A stretch of 64,000 nt of DNA from positions 372,001 through 436,000 of the forward strand of contig NZ_JAJIRO010000003.1 in assembly GCF_025717535.1 (NCBI RefSeq). Direction: 5' to 3'. The number at the start of each line of letters is the position of its first letter. Position 1 is the first letter of the stretch. Position numbers and translations under genes: made by a program. This stretch comes from Paucibacter sp. Y2R2-4 (GTDB lineage Bacteria > Pseudomonadota > Gammaproteobacteria > Burkholderiales > Burkholderiaceae_C). The notes below the pieces were generated by a model. The model worked only from the letters and a program-made list of their open reading frames with translations, ran no database searches and was not told the origin of the DNA. Shown here one piece after another: positions 50,300 to 58,563 of the stretch.

Positions 50300-51151
50300 A
50301 TGACCAGACCCAGTTTCAAATTTGGGCGCCAGCTCTGTGCATTGATCGCTGTGGGTGTGCTCTTGAGTTTGGGCATGCCTGCGCAAGCCGAGCTGCTTCC
50401 AACGCCGGCTGACTTGCAGGCACGAATGCCTGTCAAACCGCAAGAGTTCACGGTGATCGAGCCCCACCTTAGCTTCAAGGGCGAGCCACCGGTGCGGCGC
50501 CTTTACCGTGGCTATTCAGCGGATCAAGTGCTGGGCTTGTTGCTCGGCCCTGACTGGCGTAAGCGCTCGCAACAGGAGTTGGAGTTCAGGGCGCTTGACG
50601 GTTATGTCTCGCGCATTCCCGTCGAGCGCTTTGCCCGCTACAAGGCTTCGCTGGTGTTCGCCTTGGCTGATGCTTCGCAGTCCTTCACGGTGGACAACAA
50701 GGGCCAGAACGAAAAGAACGTGCCGCTCGGCCCTTACTACCTGGTATGGGACAACATCGGTGCACCCGAGTTGCTGGCCGAGGGCGCCTCGTACTGGCCG
50801 TACCAAATCACCCAGATCACCCTTCGTCAGGCCGACTCGGCGGCCCTATTGCCGGCCAGCCTTGGCGAGGGCGCGGCTCAGCGCTGGGGCGAGCATGCGC
50901 AGCTGGCGCAGAAGTACTGTTTGAGTTGTCACCAGATCAACGGCTTTGGCGGCGACAAGATGCCGCTGAATCTGGCTGTTCGTGCCAAGCTGCTGGACGA
51001 TCGCAGCTGGCACGTTTGGCTGCTGACGCCGCAAGCCTTCAAGCCCGGCACCAGCATGCCGCCGCTGCCCGAAGCTTTGCCTCATGCGGAGCGTGAAGCT
51101 ATTGCGGCCAAGCTGCACGCGTACTTGAAGGCGCTGCCGGTCTTGCCCTGA
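50300..51151 (+). CDS. secreted monohaem cytochrome c with an extra N-terminal domain
   Basis: 283 residues. Signal peptide ends near residue 30 (AQAELLP). Residues ~45-195 are a beta-rich domain with LPTPADLQARMPVKP and a molybdoenzyme-partner look (LGPYYLVWDNI). The haem domain has C207-L-S-C210-H211 and M253 (GTSMPPLP). A GGGAG precedes the ATG. The order of an unknown domain plus cytochrome c suggests a partner of a periplasmic oxidoreductase not present here. Confidence 0.75.
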   Translation: MTRPSFKFGRQLCALIAVGVLLSLGMPAQAELLPTPADLQARMPVKPQEFTVIEPHLSFKGEPPVRRLYRGYSADQVLGLLLGPDWRKRSQQELEFRALDGYVSRIPVERFARYKASLVFALADASQSFTVDNKGQNEKNVPLGPYYLVWDNIGAPELLAEGASYWPYQITQITLRQADSAALLPASLGEGAAQRWGEHAQLAQKYCLSCHQINGFGGDKMPLNLAVRAKLLDDRSWHVWLLTPQAFKPGTSMPPLPEALPHAEREAIAAKLHAYLKALPVLP

Positions 51152-51155
51152 GGGC

Positions 51156-52562
51156 TCAACGCAGGTTCTTGCGCAAAAATTCCAGCAGCTTGGGGTAGGC
51201 GTCACCCTGCGCCTGGGCGTCGGCTGCTGGCGTGCCGCCCATCTTCATCGGGCCGCGATTGCTTTGGGTGGTGGGGGCATAGCCGTTGCCGCTGATGGCG
51301 TGGCCGGCACCTTCATAGACCAGGCTGAGGGTGGGCAAGCCGAGTTTGGCGCGGCTGGCTTCGATATTGCGGGCCATGCCGCCGGAGTCCCAGACCTGGT
51401 CGTCGCTGCCGCCGACCAGCATCACCGGGCCTGCGTAGTTCTCGATCGGAATGCGCGCTGCGGGGACGCGCTCGGGGTGGGCTGCGCGGCCTGCGTCTTG
51501 CGGGCGACGGATGATGATGGGCTGACCGGACGCAGCATTGGCGAACTCTTCTGCAAAGCCTTTGTAGGGCACCCATGGCAAGGCCTGACCCTTCCAGCTG
51601 AAGGAGGAGGCGCTGTCCAAGCCTTTGACATCGGGCCCCCAGCCTTCCCAGACCACATCGGTGGGAACCACCGCGACCACGGCCTTGATCCAGGGCATGC
51701 GAGCGGCCGCGTTCAAGGCAAACTCAGCGCCCTTGGAGATGCCGTAGACGCCGATGCGTTGAGCGTCCACCTCGGCTTGCTGGGCCAACCAGTCGCGTGC
51801 TTTTTCCAGCAACTCCAGCTCGATGTTCTTGAAGGACGCAGGCAGTGCCGGCAACTCGGCGGGCGTGGGACCTTGGGCGCTCCAGCCGGCGGGTGAGTAG
51901 TAGGGCAGGCCCAGTACGGCATAGCCTTGCGAGGCCAACTCCGGCGCCATGGTCTTGGCCATATAGCTGCCGCCTTCGGAACCGCCGAGGAGGATCAGTG
52001 CTGCACGCTTGGCGCCGCCCGTTTGAGAGGAGAACTGCGCGCCGGGGAAGGTTTCGACCGTGCGGGTTTGCACATCTTTGGCGACGCGGCGCAGTGTCAC
52101 AGTTTGCTCGCTCACCAAGCTTTCTTTGCCGCCGGCATCCAAGGCAAAGGCTTGCAGTTGCACGCGTTCGCTGTCGATAGCCGCAGGCTTGGCGCCTGAC
52201 GGCACAGGGCTTGTCGGCACCGGCTGCATCGCCCAGAACAGGCCGCGCCCGTCAACCCCCTGGTAGCTACCCGCGATTGGTGCCTGCGTCGTCAGGTCGA
52301 TGCGGCCGTTCGCATCCGCCTTGAAGCGCGCTTCGGACTCGAAAGCCATGGGCCCCATGAAGGTGGCCAAGCTGCGGCTGGCGCGCAGGCGCAACTCGCT
52401 GCCGGGCTTGAGTTGCTCGACGCTGATGCGCAGCGGGGTGCCCGCCAACACTTCGGCGCTGGGCAAGACGCGGATGCTTTGCGCGTGGCTGGGCAGAGCT
52501 AGGGCCAGGGCCGCTGCCAGACAGAGGCGGCGCAGGGTGGCGATGGGAGCGGTCGTCGACAT
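51156..52562 (-). CDS. acyl-CoA thioesterase/BAAT-like secreted hydrolase
   Basis: 468 residues. A signal peptide ends near residue 28 (PSHAQS), an N-terminal beta-sandwich (BAAT N domain, ~35-150) is followed by an alpha/beta hydrolase domain (BAAT_C). The nucleophile is S276 in YGISKGAEF, the acid is likely in GGSDDQVWDSG and the histidine in EGAGHAISGNGY. Relatives are acyl-CoA thioester hydrolases and bile-acid conjugating enzymes; a secreted version may act on esters or thioesters instead. It converges with the cytochrome gene. Confidence 0.86.
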   Translation of the reverse strand: MSTTAPIATLRRLCLAAALALALPSHAQSIRVLPSAEVLAGTPLRISVEQLKPGSELRLRASRSLATFMGPMAFESEARFKADANGRIDLTTQAPIAGSYQGVDGRGLFWAMQPVPTSPVPSGAKPAAIDSERVQLQAFALDAGGKESLVSEQTVTLRRVAKDVQTRTVETFPGAQFSSQTGGAKRAALILLGGSEGGSYMAKTMAPELASQGYAVLGLPYYSPAGWSAQGPTPAELPALPASFKNIELELLEKARDWLAQQAEVDAQRIGVYGISKGAEFALNAAARMPWIKAVVAVVPTDVVWEGWGPDVKGLDSASSFSWKGQALPWVPYKGFAEEFANAASGQPIIIRRPQDAGRAAHPERVPAARIPIENYAGPVMLVGGSDDQVWDSGGMARNIEASRAKLGLPTLSLVYEGAGHAISGNGYAPTTQSNRGPMKMGGTPAADAQAQGDAYPKLLEFLRKNLR

Positions 52563-52625
52563 GGAAAGTCCTTTCAAAAAGAGGTGTTCGAGCGGTTGGA
52601 AGATCAAAGCCAAGGCATGCCGAGC

Positions 52626-52970
52626 TCAGGCGCTCAGGGCCTTCAAACCCAAGATGCCGATCACGATCAACGCGATGCAGCCGATCCGGGCCAGGCTGGC
52701 GGGTTCGTTGAAGAAGAGCAGGCCCAGAGTGGCCACGCCCACGGCGCCGACGCCGGTCCACACCGCATAGGCAGTGCCAACCGGCAAGGTCTTCAAGGCC
52801 AGGCCCAGCAGCCAGAAGCTGCCCCAGGCGGCGGTGAAGGTGAGGGCGGTGTAGGGCAGCTTGGTGAAGCCTTCCGAGGCCTTCATGGCGCTGGCCCAAA
52901 CGACTTCCAAAAGGCCGGCGATGAAGAGCAGGCCCCAGGCGAGGGCGGCGGGAGAGATCGATGTGAACAT
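52626..52970 (-). CDS. small multidrug resistance (SMR) transporter, SugE/Gdx-like
   Basis: 114 residues, four helices. The sequence GLLEVVWASAMKASEGFTKL has the conserved Glu in helix 1 needed for proton coupling and a Gdx/SugE-like pattern; WTGVGAVGVATLGLLFF is the family helix 3. Such pumps export guanidinium or quaternary ammonium ions. No guanidine riboswitch was found upstream. It is divergent from a GNAT gene and follows from the same strand as the BAAT hydrolase. Confidence 0.88.
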   Translation of the reverse strand: MFTSISPAALAWGLLFIAGLLEVVWASAMKASEGFTKLPYTALTFTAAWGSFWLLGLALKTLPVGTAYAVWTGVGAVGVATLGLLFFNEPASLARIGCIALIVIGILGLKALSA

Positions 52971-53168
52971 GGTGTTTGGCTTGAGACTTCTTGAGTTGAG
53001 ATCGGTGCTTGATGAAGGGCGGCAGCTGCTTGATGTGTGCTGCGAATCTTCGCGGGCAGTACTTGCGGCGCGCAGCGCTTTGCGACGAATGGCGAGCCGG
53101 CGCGACGTTTGGTGGCTGAAGGGCTCAAGTAGCATGGCCCCCGTCCTCAATACCCAAGCCTTTTGCCC

Positions 53169-53600
53169 ATGAGTGCCGTTCTAGACATCAGCACCGATCC
53201 CACTCGGCTGAACCTGCCCCTGATCCATCGTTTCTTGAGCGAGCAATCGACCTGGGCCTTGGGCATCCCCTTGGCCACGGTGCAGCGGGCCGTGCAGGGT
53301 TCCCTGTGTTTTGGCGCTTACCTGAGCGGAGCCCAGGTCGGCTTTGCTCGCGTCATCACGGATGGCGCCACCTTCGCCTATCTCTGCGATGTTTTCGTCT
53401 TGCCCGAGCATCAAGGCCGGGGCTATAGCAAGCGCTTGATGGAGGCCGTGATGGCGCACCCCGAGCTGCAAGACCTGCGCCGCTTTGTATTGGTTACCAG
53501 CACTGCACCGCTGCTGTATGCGCAGTTTGGTTTTGCGCCGGTGGCGAAGCCGCAGAGCTATATGGAGCGGCTGGATTCAGAGGTCTATCAGCGTTCTTGA
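53169..53600 (+). CDS. GNAT-family N-acetyltransferase
   Basis: 143 residues. The acetyl-CoA loop is LPEHQGRGYSKRLMEAV and YAQFGFAPVAKPQSYMER closes the domain. It resembles small-molecule acetyltransferases of unknown substrate. The ATG is used; a TTG two codons upstream is less likely. Divergent from the SMR gene and convergent with egtD. Confidence 0.85.
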   Translation: MSAVLDISTDPTRLNLPLIHRFLSEQSTWALGIPLATVQRAVQGSLCFGAYLSGAQVGFARVITDGATFAYLCDVFVLPEHQGRGYSKRLMEAVMAHPELQDLRRFVLVTSTAPLLYAQFGFAPVAKPQSYMERLDSEVYQRS

Positions 53601-53621
53601 GCCTGGATCGCGCCGCTGGCC

Positions 53622-54584
53622 TCAGTCGATGGGTGAGTGCAACCAATGCAGGCTGAACCAGTGTTGTTCATCGGTCCAGACCGGCCCAGGCCGGTAGCCG
53701 GCTTGGCCGGCCAATGCTTGAAAGCTGGCTACGCTGTACTTGTAGGAGTTTTCGGTGTGCAGCGTTTCACCGGCCTCAAACGTGTATTCCACGCCTTGCA
53801 GTTCGACGACCTGTTTGCGCAAGCTCAATAAGTGCATCTCGATACGCTGCAAGGGAGCGTTGTAAAACGCACTGTGGCTGAAGCCGTCTGCGGGGAATCG
53901 GGCGCCGAGTTCGCGCCGCGCGCGCTCCAGGATGTTCAGATTGAAGCGCGCGGTCACGCCTTCGCTGTCGTTGTATGCCGCATGCAGCAGGGCCGGGTCC
54001 TTGATCAAATCAACACCAATTAACAGGCCGCCGCCGCGCAGTTGTGAGGCGCTCAAACGCAAGAAATCCAAGGCCTGTTCGGGGCTGAAATTGCCGATGC
54101 TGGAGCCGGGGAAGAAGCCGAACCGGCGACCCCTGCCCGGCGTTGGCGCTGCGGGCAGCCGCAGCTCGCCGGTGAAATCGCCCACCTGCGCTTCAATGGC
54201 CAAAGTGGGGAACTCGGCCTGCAGCTTGCTACAGGCCTGCAAGAGGTGGGGGCCGGAGATGTCGATGGGCACAAAGCTGTGCGGCTGCCGCATCTGCTTG
54301 AGCAAGCAGCGCACCTTGTTCAGCGCACCCGCGCCGTACTCCAACAGTTGCGCGCCCGGGCCCATCAGATCGGCGATGTCGGTCGCATGCTGACGCAGCA
54401 GCGCCATCTCGGTGCGCGTCGGGTAGTACTCGCGCAACTGGCAGATGTGTTCAAACAGGGCTGAGCCCGCTTCGTCATAGAAATACTTGGGCGAAATGCT
54501 GCGAGGCTTGTGGCCAAGGGCCTGATGCAGGTCCTCCGCAAAGCCCTGGCGTTCAATCAGCTTCAGGCTTGGGGCTGCACTCAT
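53622..54584 (-). CDS. egtD: L-histidine N-alpha-methyltransferase EgtD
   Basis: 320 residues. EgtD makes hercynine (trimethylhistidine) from histidine and SAM, the first step of ergothioneine synthesis. Motifs include SPKYFYDEAGSALFEHICQL, EYYPTRTE, LEYGAGALNKVRCLL for SAM and FPGSSIGNFSPEQA. Length is standard. It overlaps the stop of egtB by four bases. The operon contains only egtB and egtD; EgtA, EgtC and EgtE are absent, as in many proteobacteria, so the sulfur donor is probably cysteine directly. Confidence 0.94.
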   Translation of the reverse strand: MSAAPSLKLIERQGFAEDLHQALGHKPRSISPKYFYDEAGSALFEHICQLREYYPTRTEMALLRQHATDIADLMGPGAQLLEYGAGALNKVRCLLKQMRQPHSFVPIDISGPHLLQACSKLQAEFPTLAIEAQVGDFTGELRLPAAPTPGRGRRFGFFPGSSIGNFSPEQALDFLRLSASQLRGGGLLIGVDLIKDPALLHAAYNDSEGVTARFNLNILERARRELGARFPADGFSHSAFYNAPLQRIEMHLLSLRKQVVELQGVEYTFEAGETLHTENSYKYSVASFQALAGQAGYRPGPVWTDEQHWFSLHWLHSPID

Positions 54585-55846
54585 GGCCGAGCTCCGGTGT
54601 CGATGTCGCGGGCCAGGCGCAGGCCGCTGAACTGCCAGCGCGCCTGCGGCGGGAAAAAATTGCGGTAGCTCAGCCGGGCATGGCCTGGCGGTGTGGCCAA
54701 GCTGCCGCCGCGCAGCACCATCTGGCCGACCATGAATTTACCGTTGTACTCGCCCACGGCGCCGGGCCAGGGTCGGTAGCCGGGGTAGGGGTGATAAGCC
54801 GAGTAGGTCCACTGCCAGGCCTGGTCTTGCAGCTCCAGCAACTGCCTGCCGAACTCAGCAGCTGCCCCCTCCCATTCGGCCTCAGTCGGCAAGCGGGCGC
54901 CGGCCCATTCGGCATAGGCGGTGGCTTCATAAAAACTCAGATGCATGACGGGCGCATGGCGGTCCAGCGGCTGCAGGCCGCCCAGACCAAACACCTGCCA
55001 TTCGTCCGCACCGGCATGCTTGGCTTCGCAGGGGCGCCAATACAGGGGGTGGCGCCAGCCTTGGCTTTGCAGCAGCGCCCAGCCGTCGGACAGCCAAAGT
55101 CTGGGCTTGGCATAGCCGCCGTCACGGATGAAATCGGCGTACTCGCCGCAGCTCACCAAGCGATTGGCGATCTCAAAACTATGCAGCTGCAGTGTGTGGC
55201 GAGGACCTTCGTTGTCGAAAGAGAAGTCTTCAGGCGGGGCGCCGATTTGGCCCAGGCCGCCGGGGTGCCGCAGCCAGATCAGGGCTTGTTCGGGACGAGC
55301 CGCCGAGGCCTTGCTTTGGTAGGCCGGCGCCAGGGGGTTGAGGCTGAAGGCGTGCAGGATGTCAGTCAGGATCAACTCCTGGTGCTGCTGCTCATGCTGA
55401 ATCCCCAACTCCAGCAGCGCGTGCGCTTGGCGCCAGATGTCTTCTTCTGCTTGCAAGATGAAGTCGTGCAGCGCCTGGTCGATGTGGGCCCGGTAGGCCT
55501 GCACTTCGGCCAGCGAGGGCCGACTCAGCAGGCCGCGCTGCGGGCGCGGATGACGTGCGCCCAGCGATTCGTAATAGGAGTTGAACAGTTGCGCAAAGAC
55601 CGGGTCAAAGACCTGATAGCCGGGCGACCAAGCTTGCAAGATCAAGGTTTCGAAAAACCAGCTGGTATGGGCTTGGTGCCATTTGCAGGGGCTGGCATCG
55701 GGCATGGACTGCAGCGCCTGGTCCTCGGCTGAAAGCGCTGCGGCCAGGGCGGTGGTGTGCTGGCGAACGGCTTGCAGCCGCTGCAAACAAGCCCGCCGGG
55801 GGGCGGAGCGGCTTTCGCTGGAGTCGTCGGCTGGGCTGGGTCTCAC
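54581..55846 (-). CDS. egtB: ergothioneine biosynthesis sulfoxide synthase EgtB
   Basis: 421 residues. A non-haem iron enzyme joining hercynine and a thiol. The DinB-like domain supplies the iron ligands H60 (HQAHTSWFFE), H151 and H155 (IQHEQQHQELILTD). The C-terminal FGE-sulfatase-like domain runs from ~210 (FSFDNEGPRHTLQL, LPTEAEWEGAA, LRGGS). The GTG start has AGGAGA seven bases upstream; an earlier TTG lacks a ribosome site. It precedes egtD with an ATGA overlap. Confidence 0.94.
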   Translation of the reverse strand: MRPSPADDSSESRSAPRRACLQRLQAVRQHTTALAAALSAEDQALQSMPDASPCKWHQAHTSWFFETLILQAWSPGYQVFDPVFAQLFNSYYESLGARHPRPQRGLLSRPSLAEVQAYRAHIDQALHDFILQAEEDIWRQAHALLELGIQHEQQHQELILTDILHAFSLNPLAPAYQSKASAARPEQALIWLRHPGGLGQIGAPPEDFSFDNEGPRHTLQLHSFEIANRLVSCGEYADFIRDGGYAKPRLWLSDGWALLQSQGWRHPLYWRPCEAKHAGADEWQVFGLGGLQPLDRHAPVMHLSFYEATAYAEWAGARLPTEAEWEGAAAEFGRQLLELQDQAWQWTYSAYHPYPGYRPWPGAVGEYNGKFMVGQMVLRGGSLATPPGHARLSYRNFFPPQARWQFSGLRLARDIDTGARP

Positions 55847-56018
55847 GCTTCGGTCTCCTGTCAGCGGGGCCAAGTCACCATAGCCTAGATTTACGAAAAC
55901 TGCATGAAGCTTTGCCAGACCGGCCCGCCGGCTAGCGCGGCTTGCTGACAGGACGGTGGCAGCAGTGCCGCCGAAGTTTGGCCTAGCATTGCACTTCCAC
56001 TGACTTCTGGGGATATGC

Positions 56019-56387
56019 GTGGCCGCGAAATCCGTTCAAACCTGGCTGGAAGACATTCGCTTGATGAGCGAGCTGAACTTTCAGATCGTCGAAGCCGTGC
56101 GAGCGCTGCTGAAGACGCAGTGCCAGCCCCTGAGCGAGGAACTGAAGTACGGCGGCATCTTGTTCAGCTCGGGGCTGCAGTTCTGTGGCGTGTTCGCCTA
56201 CAAGGCCCATGTCTCGGTGGAGTTCGGCCAGGGCGCCTTGATCCAAGACCCTTGGGGCCACTTGGAAGGCGAGGGCAAAGGGCGCCGCCATCTCAAGCTG
56301 CGCAGCTTGGACGACATTCAAAGCAAGTCGCTCGCCGGTTACTTGCCCTTGGCCTTGGCGGCCGCCAAGCAAGCGCAGGCGGCTTGA
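56019..56387 (+). CDS. DUF1801-family protein
   Basis: 122 residues. Pattern EVRA-less DUF1801 core: SELNFQIVEAVRALLKTQ, EELKYGGILFS, HVSVEFGQGALI, KLRSLDDIQSKSLAGYL. The family (YdhG-like) is uncharacterised. A GTG start with a weak GGGG upstream. It is divergent from egtB and convergent with an alpha/beta-hydrolase gene. Confidence 0.8.
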   Translation: MAAKSVQTWLEDIRLMSELNFQIVEAVRALLKTQCQPLSEELKYGGILFSSGLQFCGVFAYKAHVSVEFGQGALIQDPWGHLEGEGKGRRHLKLRSLDDIQSKSLAGYLPLALAAAKQAQAA

Positions 56388-56403
56388 CTGAGCTTTGCGG
56401 GGC

Positions 56404-57369
56404 TCAGCCGACCGCCAGGCTTTGCCGCAAGACCGGCGTGGCCTGCTCCACCGGCCCCAGCAGCAGCGGCCAGATGCGCTCGCCCAGGTCGCGGCGGAAC
56501 ATGCCGAAATGGCCAATGGCGCGCAGGCCGAGTTGCTGCGGGTCCAGCGTCAGGCGCTGAACCTGGGCGGCGCTGAATTGCAAGCCTAGGTGATCGACGG
56601 CCGGGCCGGGGCCGAACAAGGTGTCGTCCGTCACATTCCACAAATGCACCGGGCCGGTGAAACGGTCGTAGCCCAGCTCGGCTTGCAGCTGCGGGTCGGT
56701 GAACAAATAGCCTTTGCGGCGGCCCCAGCGGGCCCAGTCCAGCGCGGCCGCTTTGGGCAGGCCCTGGGCGCGCGGGCCCAGCAGCCAGCCGGGCGCATGG
56801 CCCAAGGCATGGCCAAAAGCCGGCAGCAGCGCATGGAAGAACAGCGCCGCCTTGATGCGTTGCAGCCCGGCCCAGAAGCGCCAGTCGGCGGCTTGCGCGG
56901 CCACGCCCAGCAAGGCATCGGCCTGCTCAAAGCCCTCGGCCAGACCAATCGCCTGGCCGCCAAAAGAATGGCCAATCATCAGCAGGCCGAGCTTCTGGCC
57001 TTGCGCTTCTTTGGCTTCTTGCGCGGCCAGCCGCCGCTTGTGGCCAGCGCGCAGGGCGGCGGCCATGTCCAGGCGCGCCCAGTCGCGCAGCCCAGCGGAT
57101 TCTTGCCGCACATGGCCCCGCAGATTGGGGCCGATGCCGCGGTAGTCATAGCTGAGCACCGCATAGCCGCGCCCGGCCAGCCACTCGGCAAAGCCTTTGT
57201 AAAAAGGGCTGGCCACGGCCATGGCCGGGCTGATCACCGCCACCGCCCGCACTGGACCTTGAGGGTTTTGCCAACGCGCCTGCAGCAGCCGGCCATCGGC
57301 GCAGCGCAGCTGGATGGCGCTGCTGTGGCCACTGCTCGGGCTGTCGGGTGTTGTTGATGTTCGAGACAT
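56404..57369 (-). CDS. alpha/beta-fold hydrolase of the serine aminopeptidase-like group
   Basis: 321 residues. Motifs: AVISPAMAVASPFY, LSYDYRGIGPNLRG, LLMIGHSFGGQ with S135 as nucleophile, VTDDTLFGPG and AIGHFGMFR for acid and His. This is a known group of cytosolic hydrolases without assigned substrate. AGAGGAA lies upstream of the ATG. It is divergent from a LysR gene, with an ATTGATATCAAT palindrome between them, so LysR control is likely. Confidence 0.86.
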   Translation of the reverse strand: MSRTSTTPDSPSSGHSSAIQLRCADGRLLQARWQNPQGPVRAVAVISPAMAVASPFYKGFAEWLAGRGYAVLSYDYRGIGPNLRGHVRQESAGLRDWARLDMAAALRAGHKRRLAAQEAKEAQGQKLGLLMIGHSFGGQAIGLAEGFEQADALLGVAAQAADWRFWAGLQRIKAALFFHALLPAFGHALGHAPGWLLGPRAQGLPKAAALDWARWGRRKGYLFTDPQLQAELGYDRFTGPVHLWNVTDDTLFGPGPAVDHLGLQFSAAQVQRLTLDPQQLGLRAIGHFGMFRRDLGERIWPLLLGPVEQATPVLRQSLAVG

Positions 57370-57463
57370 GGCGGGTTCCTCTTCGGAGTCTTCTGGGGGC
57401 TGTTCAATGGCGCTCAGTCTAGATTGGCAATGAAGGAGCGAATAGACTGCGGCAACGCCACAC

Positions 57464-57475
57464 ATTGATATCAAT
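57464..57475. promoter_or_regulatory. ATTGATATCAAT palindrome between LysR and hydrolase genes
   Basis: A perfect 12-base palindrome immediately upstream of the LysR start and within the 109-base divergent region. Candidate core of a LysR operator. Confidence 0.5.
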
Positions 57476-57478
57476 CGG

Positions 57479-58429
57479 TTGACAATCAAGCCGCCCCCCA
57501 CCATCCCACGCAGCCGCCGAACCGCAGCCGACCAGGCCTTGGACGCCAATGCGCTGGAACTCTTCGCCCGCATTGCGCAGGCCGGCAGCTTTGCGCGTGC
57601 CGCCCGCGAGCTGGGCCTGACCCGGGCGGCGGTCAGCCGCAAGGTGGCAGCCATTGAGACGGCGGTAGGCCTGGCCTTGTTTGCCCGCAGCACCCGCAGC
57701 CTGAGCTTGACCGAAGCCGGCCGGCGCCTGCAGGCCAAGGCCCGCGCCGTTCTGGAGGCCGCCGAGGGCGCCCGCCTGGCCTTGCGCAGTGAGCGCGACC
57801 AGCTCAGCGGCACTCTGCGCATCAGCACCGCGCCGGTGTTCGGCAACCATGTGCTGGCGCCTTTGTTGGCGCGCTTTCAAAGCCTGCACCCGGCGCTGCG
57901 CTATGAGTTGTTGATGACCTATCGGCGGGTGGATCTGCTGCGCGAAGGCGTGGACCTGGCCTTTCGCGCCACCGCCCAGCCGCCTGAGGATTGGGTGGCG
58001 CAGCCGGTCATGCGCTATGCGGTGCGTGCGTATGGCGCGGCTGGGCGGGCGCCGCTGGCCGGCCTCCAAGACTTGGCGCAGCAGCCTTGTCTTTTGATCG
58101 GCACCCATGAAGAAGGCGGCCACAGTGTCTGGGTGCGAGATGACGCGGCCGAGGCTGACGATAGGCATGAACTGCATTTGCGCGCCAGCGCCTGGGGCAA
58201 TGATTTGGACACCTTGCTGGCGATGGCGCGGCATGGCGAGGGCGTGGTGCTGTGCCCAGACTTTTGTGTTGGCCCGCAGTCCGGTCTGGTTGATTTGCTG
58301 CCCGGTTGGCGCATGGCGGTGAATGAGGGCGAGTGGATTCAAGCGCTGACCCTGCCCATGCCGGTGGGCTCGGAGACCGCGCGGGCCTTGGTGCGCTTTG
58401 TGCGCGAGGCGCTGGCGGCTTCGGCTTGA
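57479..58429 (+). CDS. LysR-family transcriptional regulator
   Basis: 316 residues: helix-turn-helix (LFARIAQAGSFARAARELGL, RAAVSRKVAAIETAVG) and effector-binding domain (LRISTAPVFGNHVLAPLLAR). It belongs to the CrgA-like group by eye. A TTG start overlapping a TTGACA-like string is uncertain, since that string could be a -35; the true start may be a few codons downstream. Divergent from the hydrolase gene. Confidence 0.88.
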   Translation: MTIKPPPTIPRSRRTAADQALDANALELFARIAQAGSFARAARELGLTRAAVSRKVAAIETAVGLALFARSTRSLSLTEAGRRLQAKARAVLEAAEGARLALRSERDQLSGTLRISTAPVFGNHVLAPLLARFQSLHPALRYELLMTYRRVDLLREGVDLAFRATAQPPEDWVAQPVMRYAVRAYGAAGRAPLAGLQDLAQQPCLLIGTHEEGGHSVWVRDDAAEADDRHELHLRASAWGNDLDTLLAMARHGEGVVLCPDFCVGPQSGLVDLLPGWRMAVNEGEWIQALTLPMPVGSETARALVRFVREALAASA

Positions 58430-58563
58430 TTGGCTGATCGCCTGATCCGCTCAAACCTGCTGTTGATGACAAGGAATCTGCAGCTCGGCGCCTGAGGCTG
58501 CCGCGCGGGGAGGGGGCTGGCTATTCTGCCGACCATTCCTTTCAAACCCAGTGGAGCCGCAAC

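Noticed and set aside
52971-53168. Guanidine riboswitch upstream of the SugE/Gdx-like gene
   Set aside because: I looked for ykkC-type and paired ACGR hairpins in the leader and found none.
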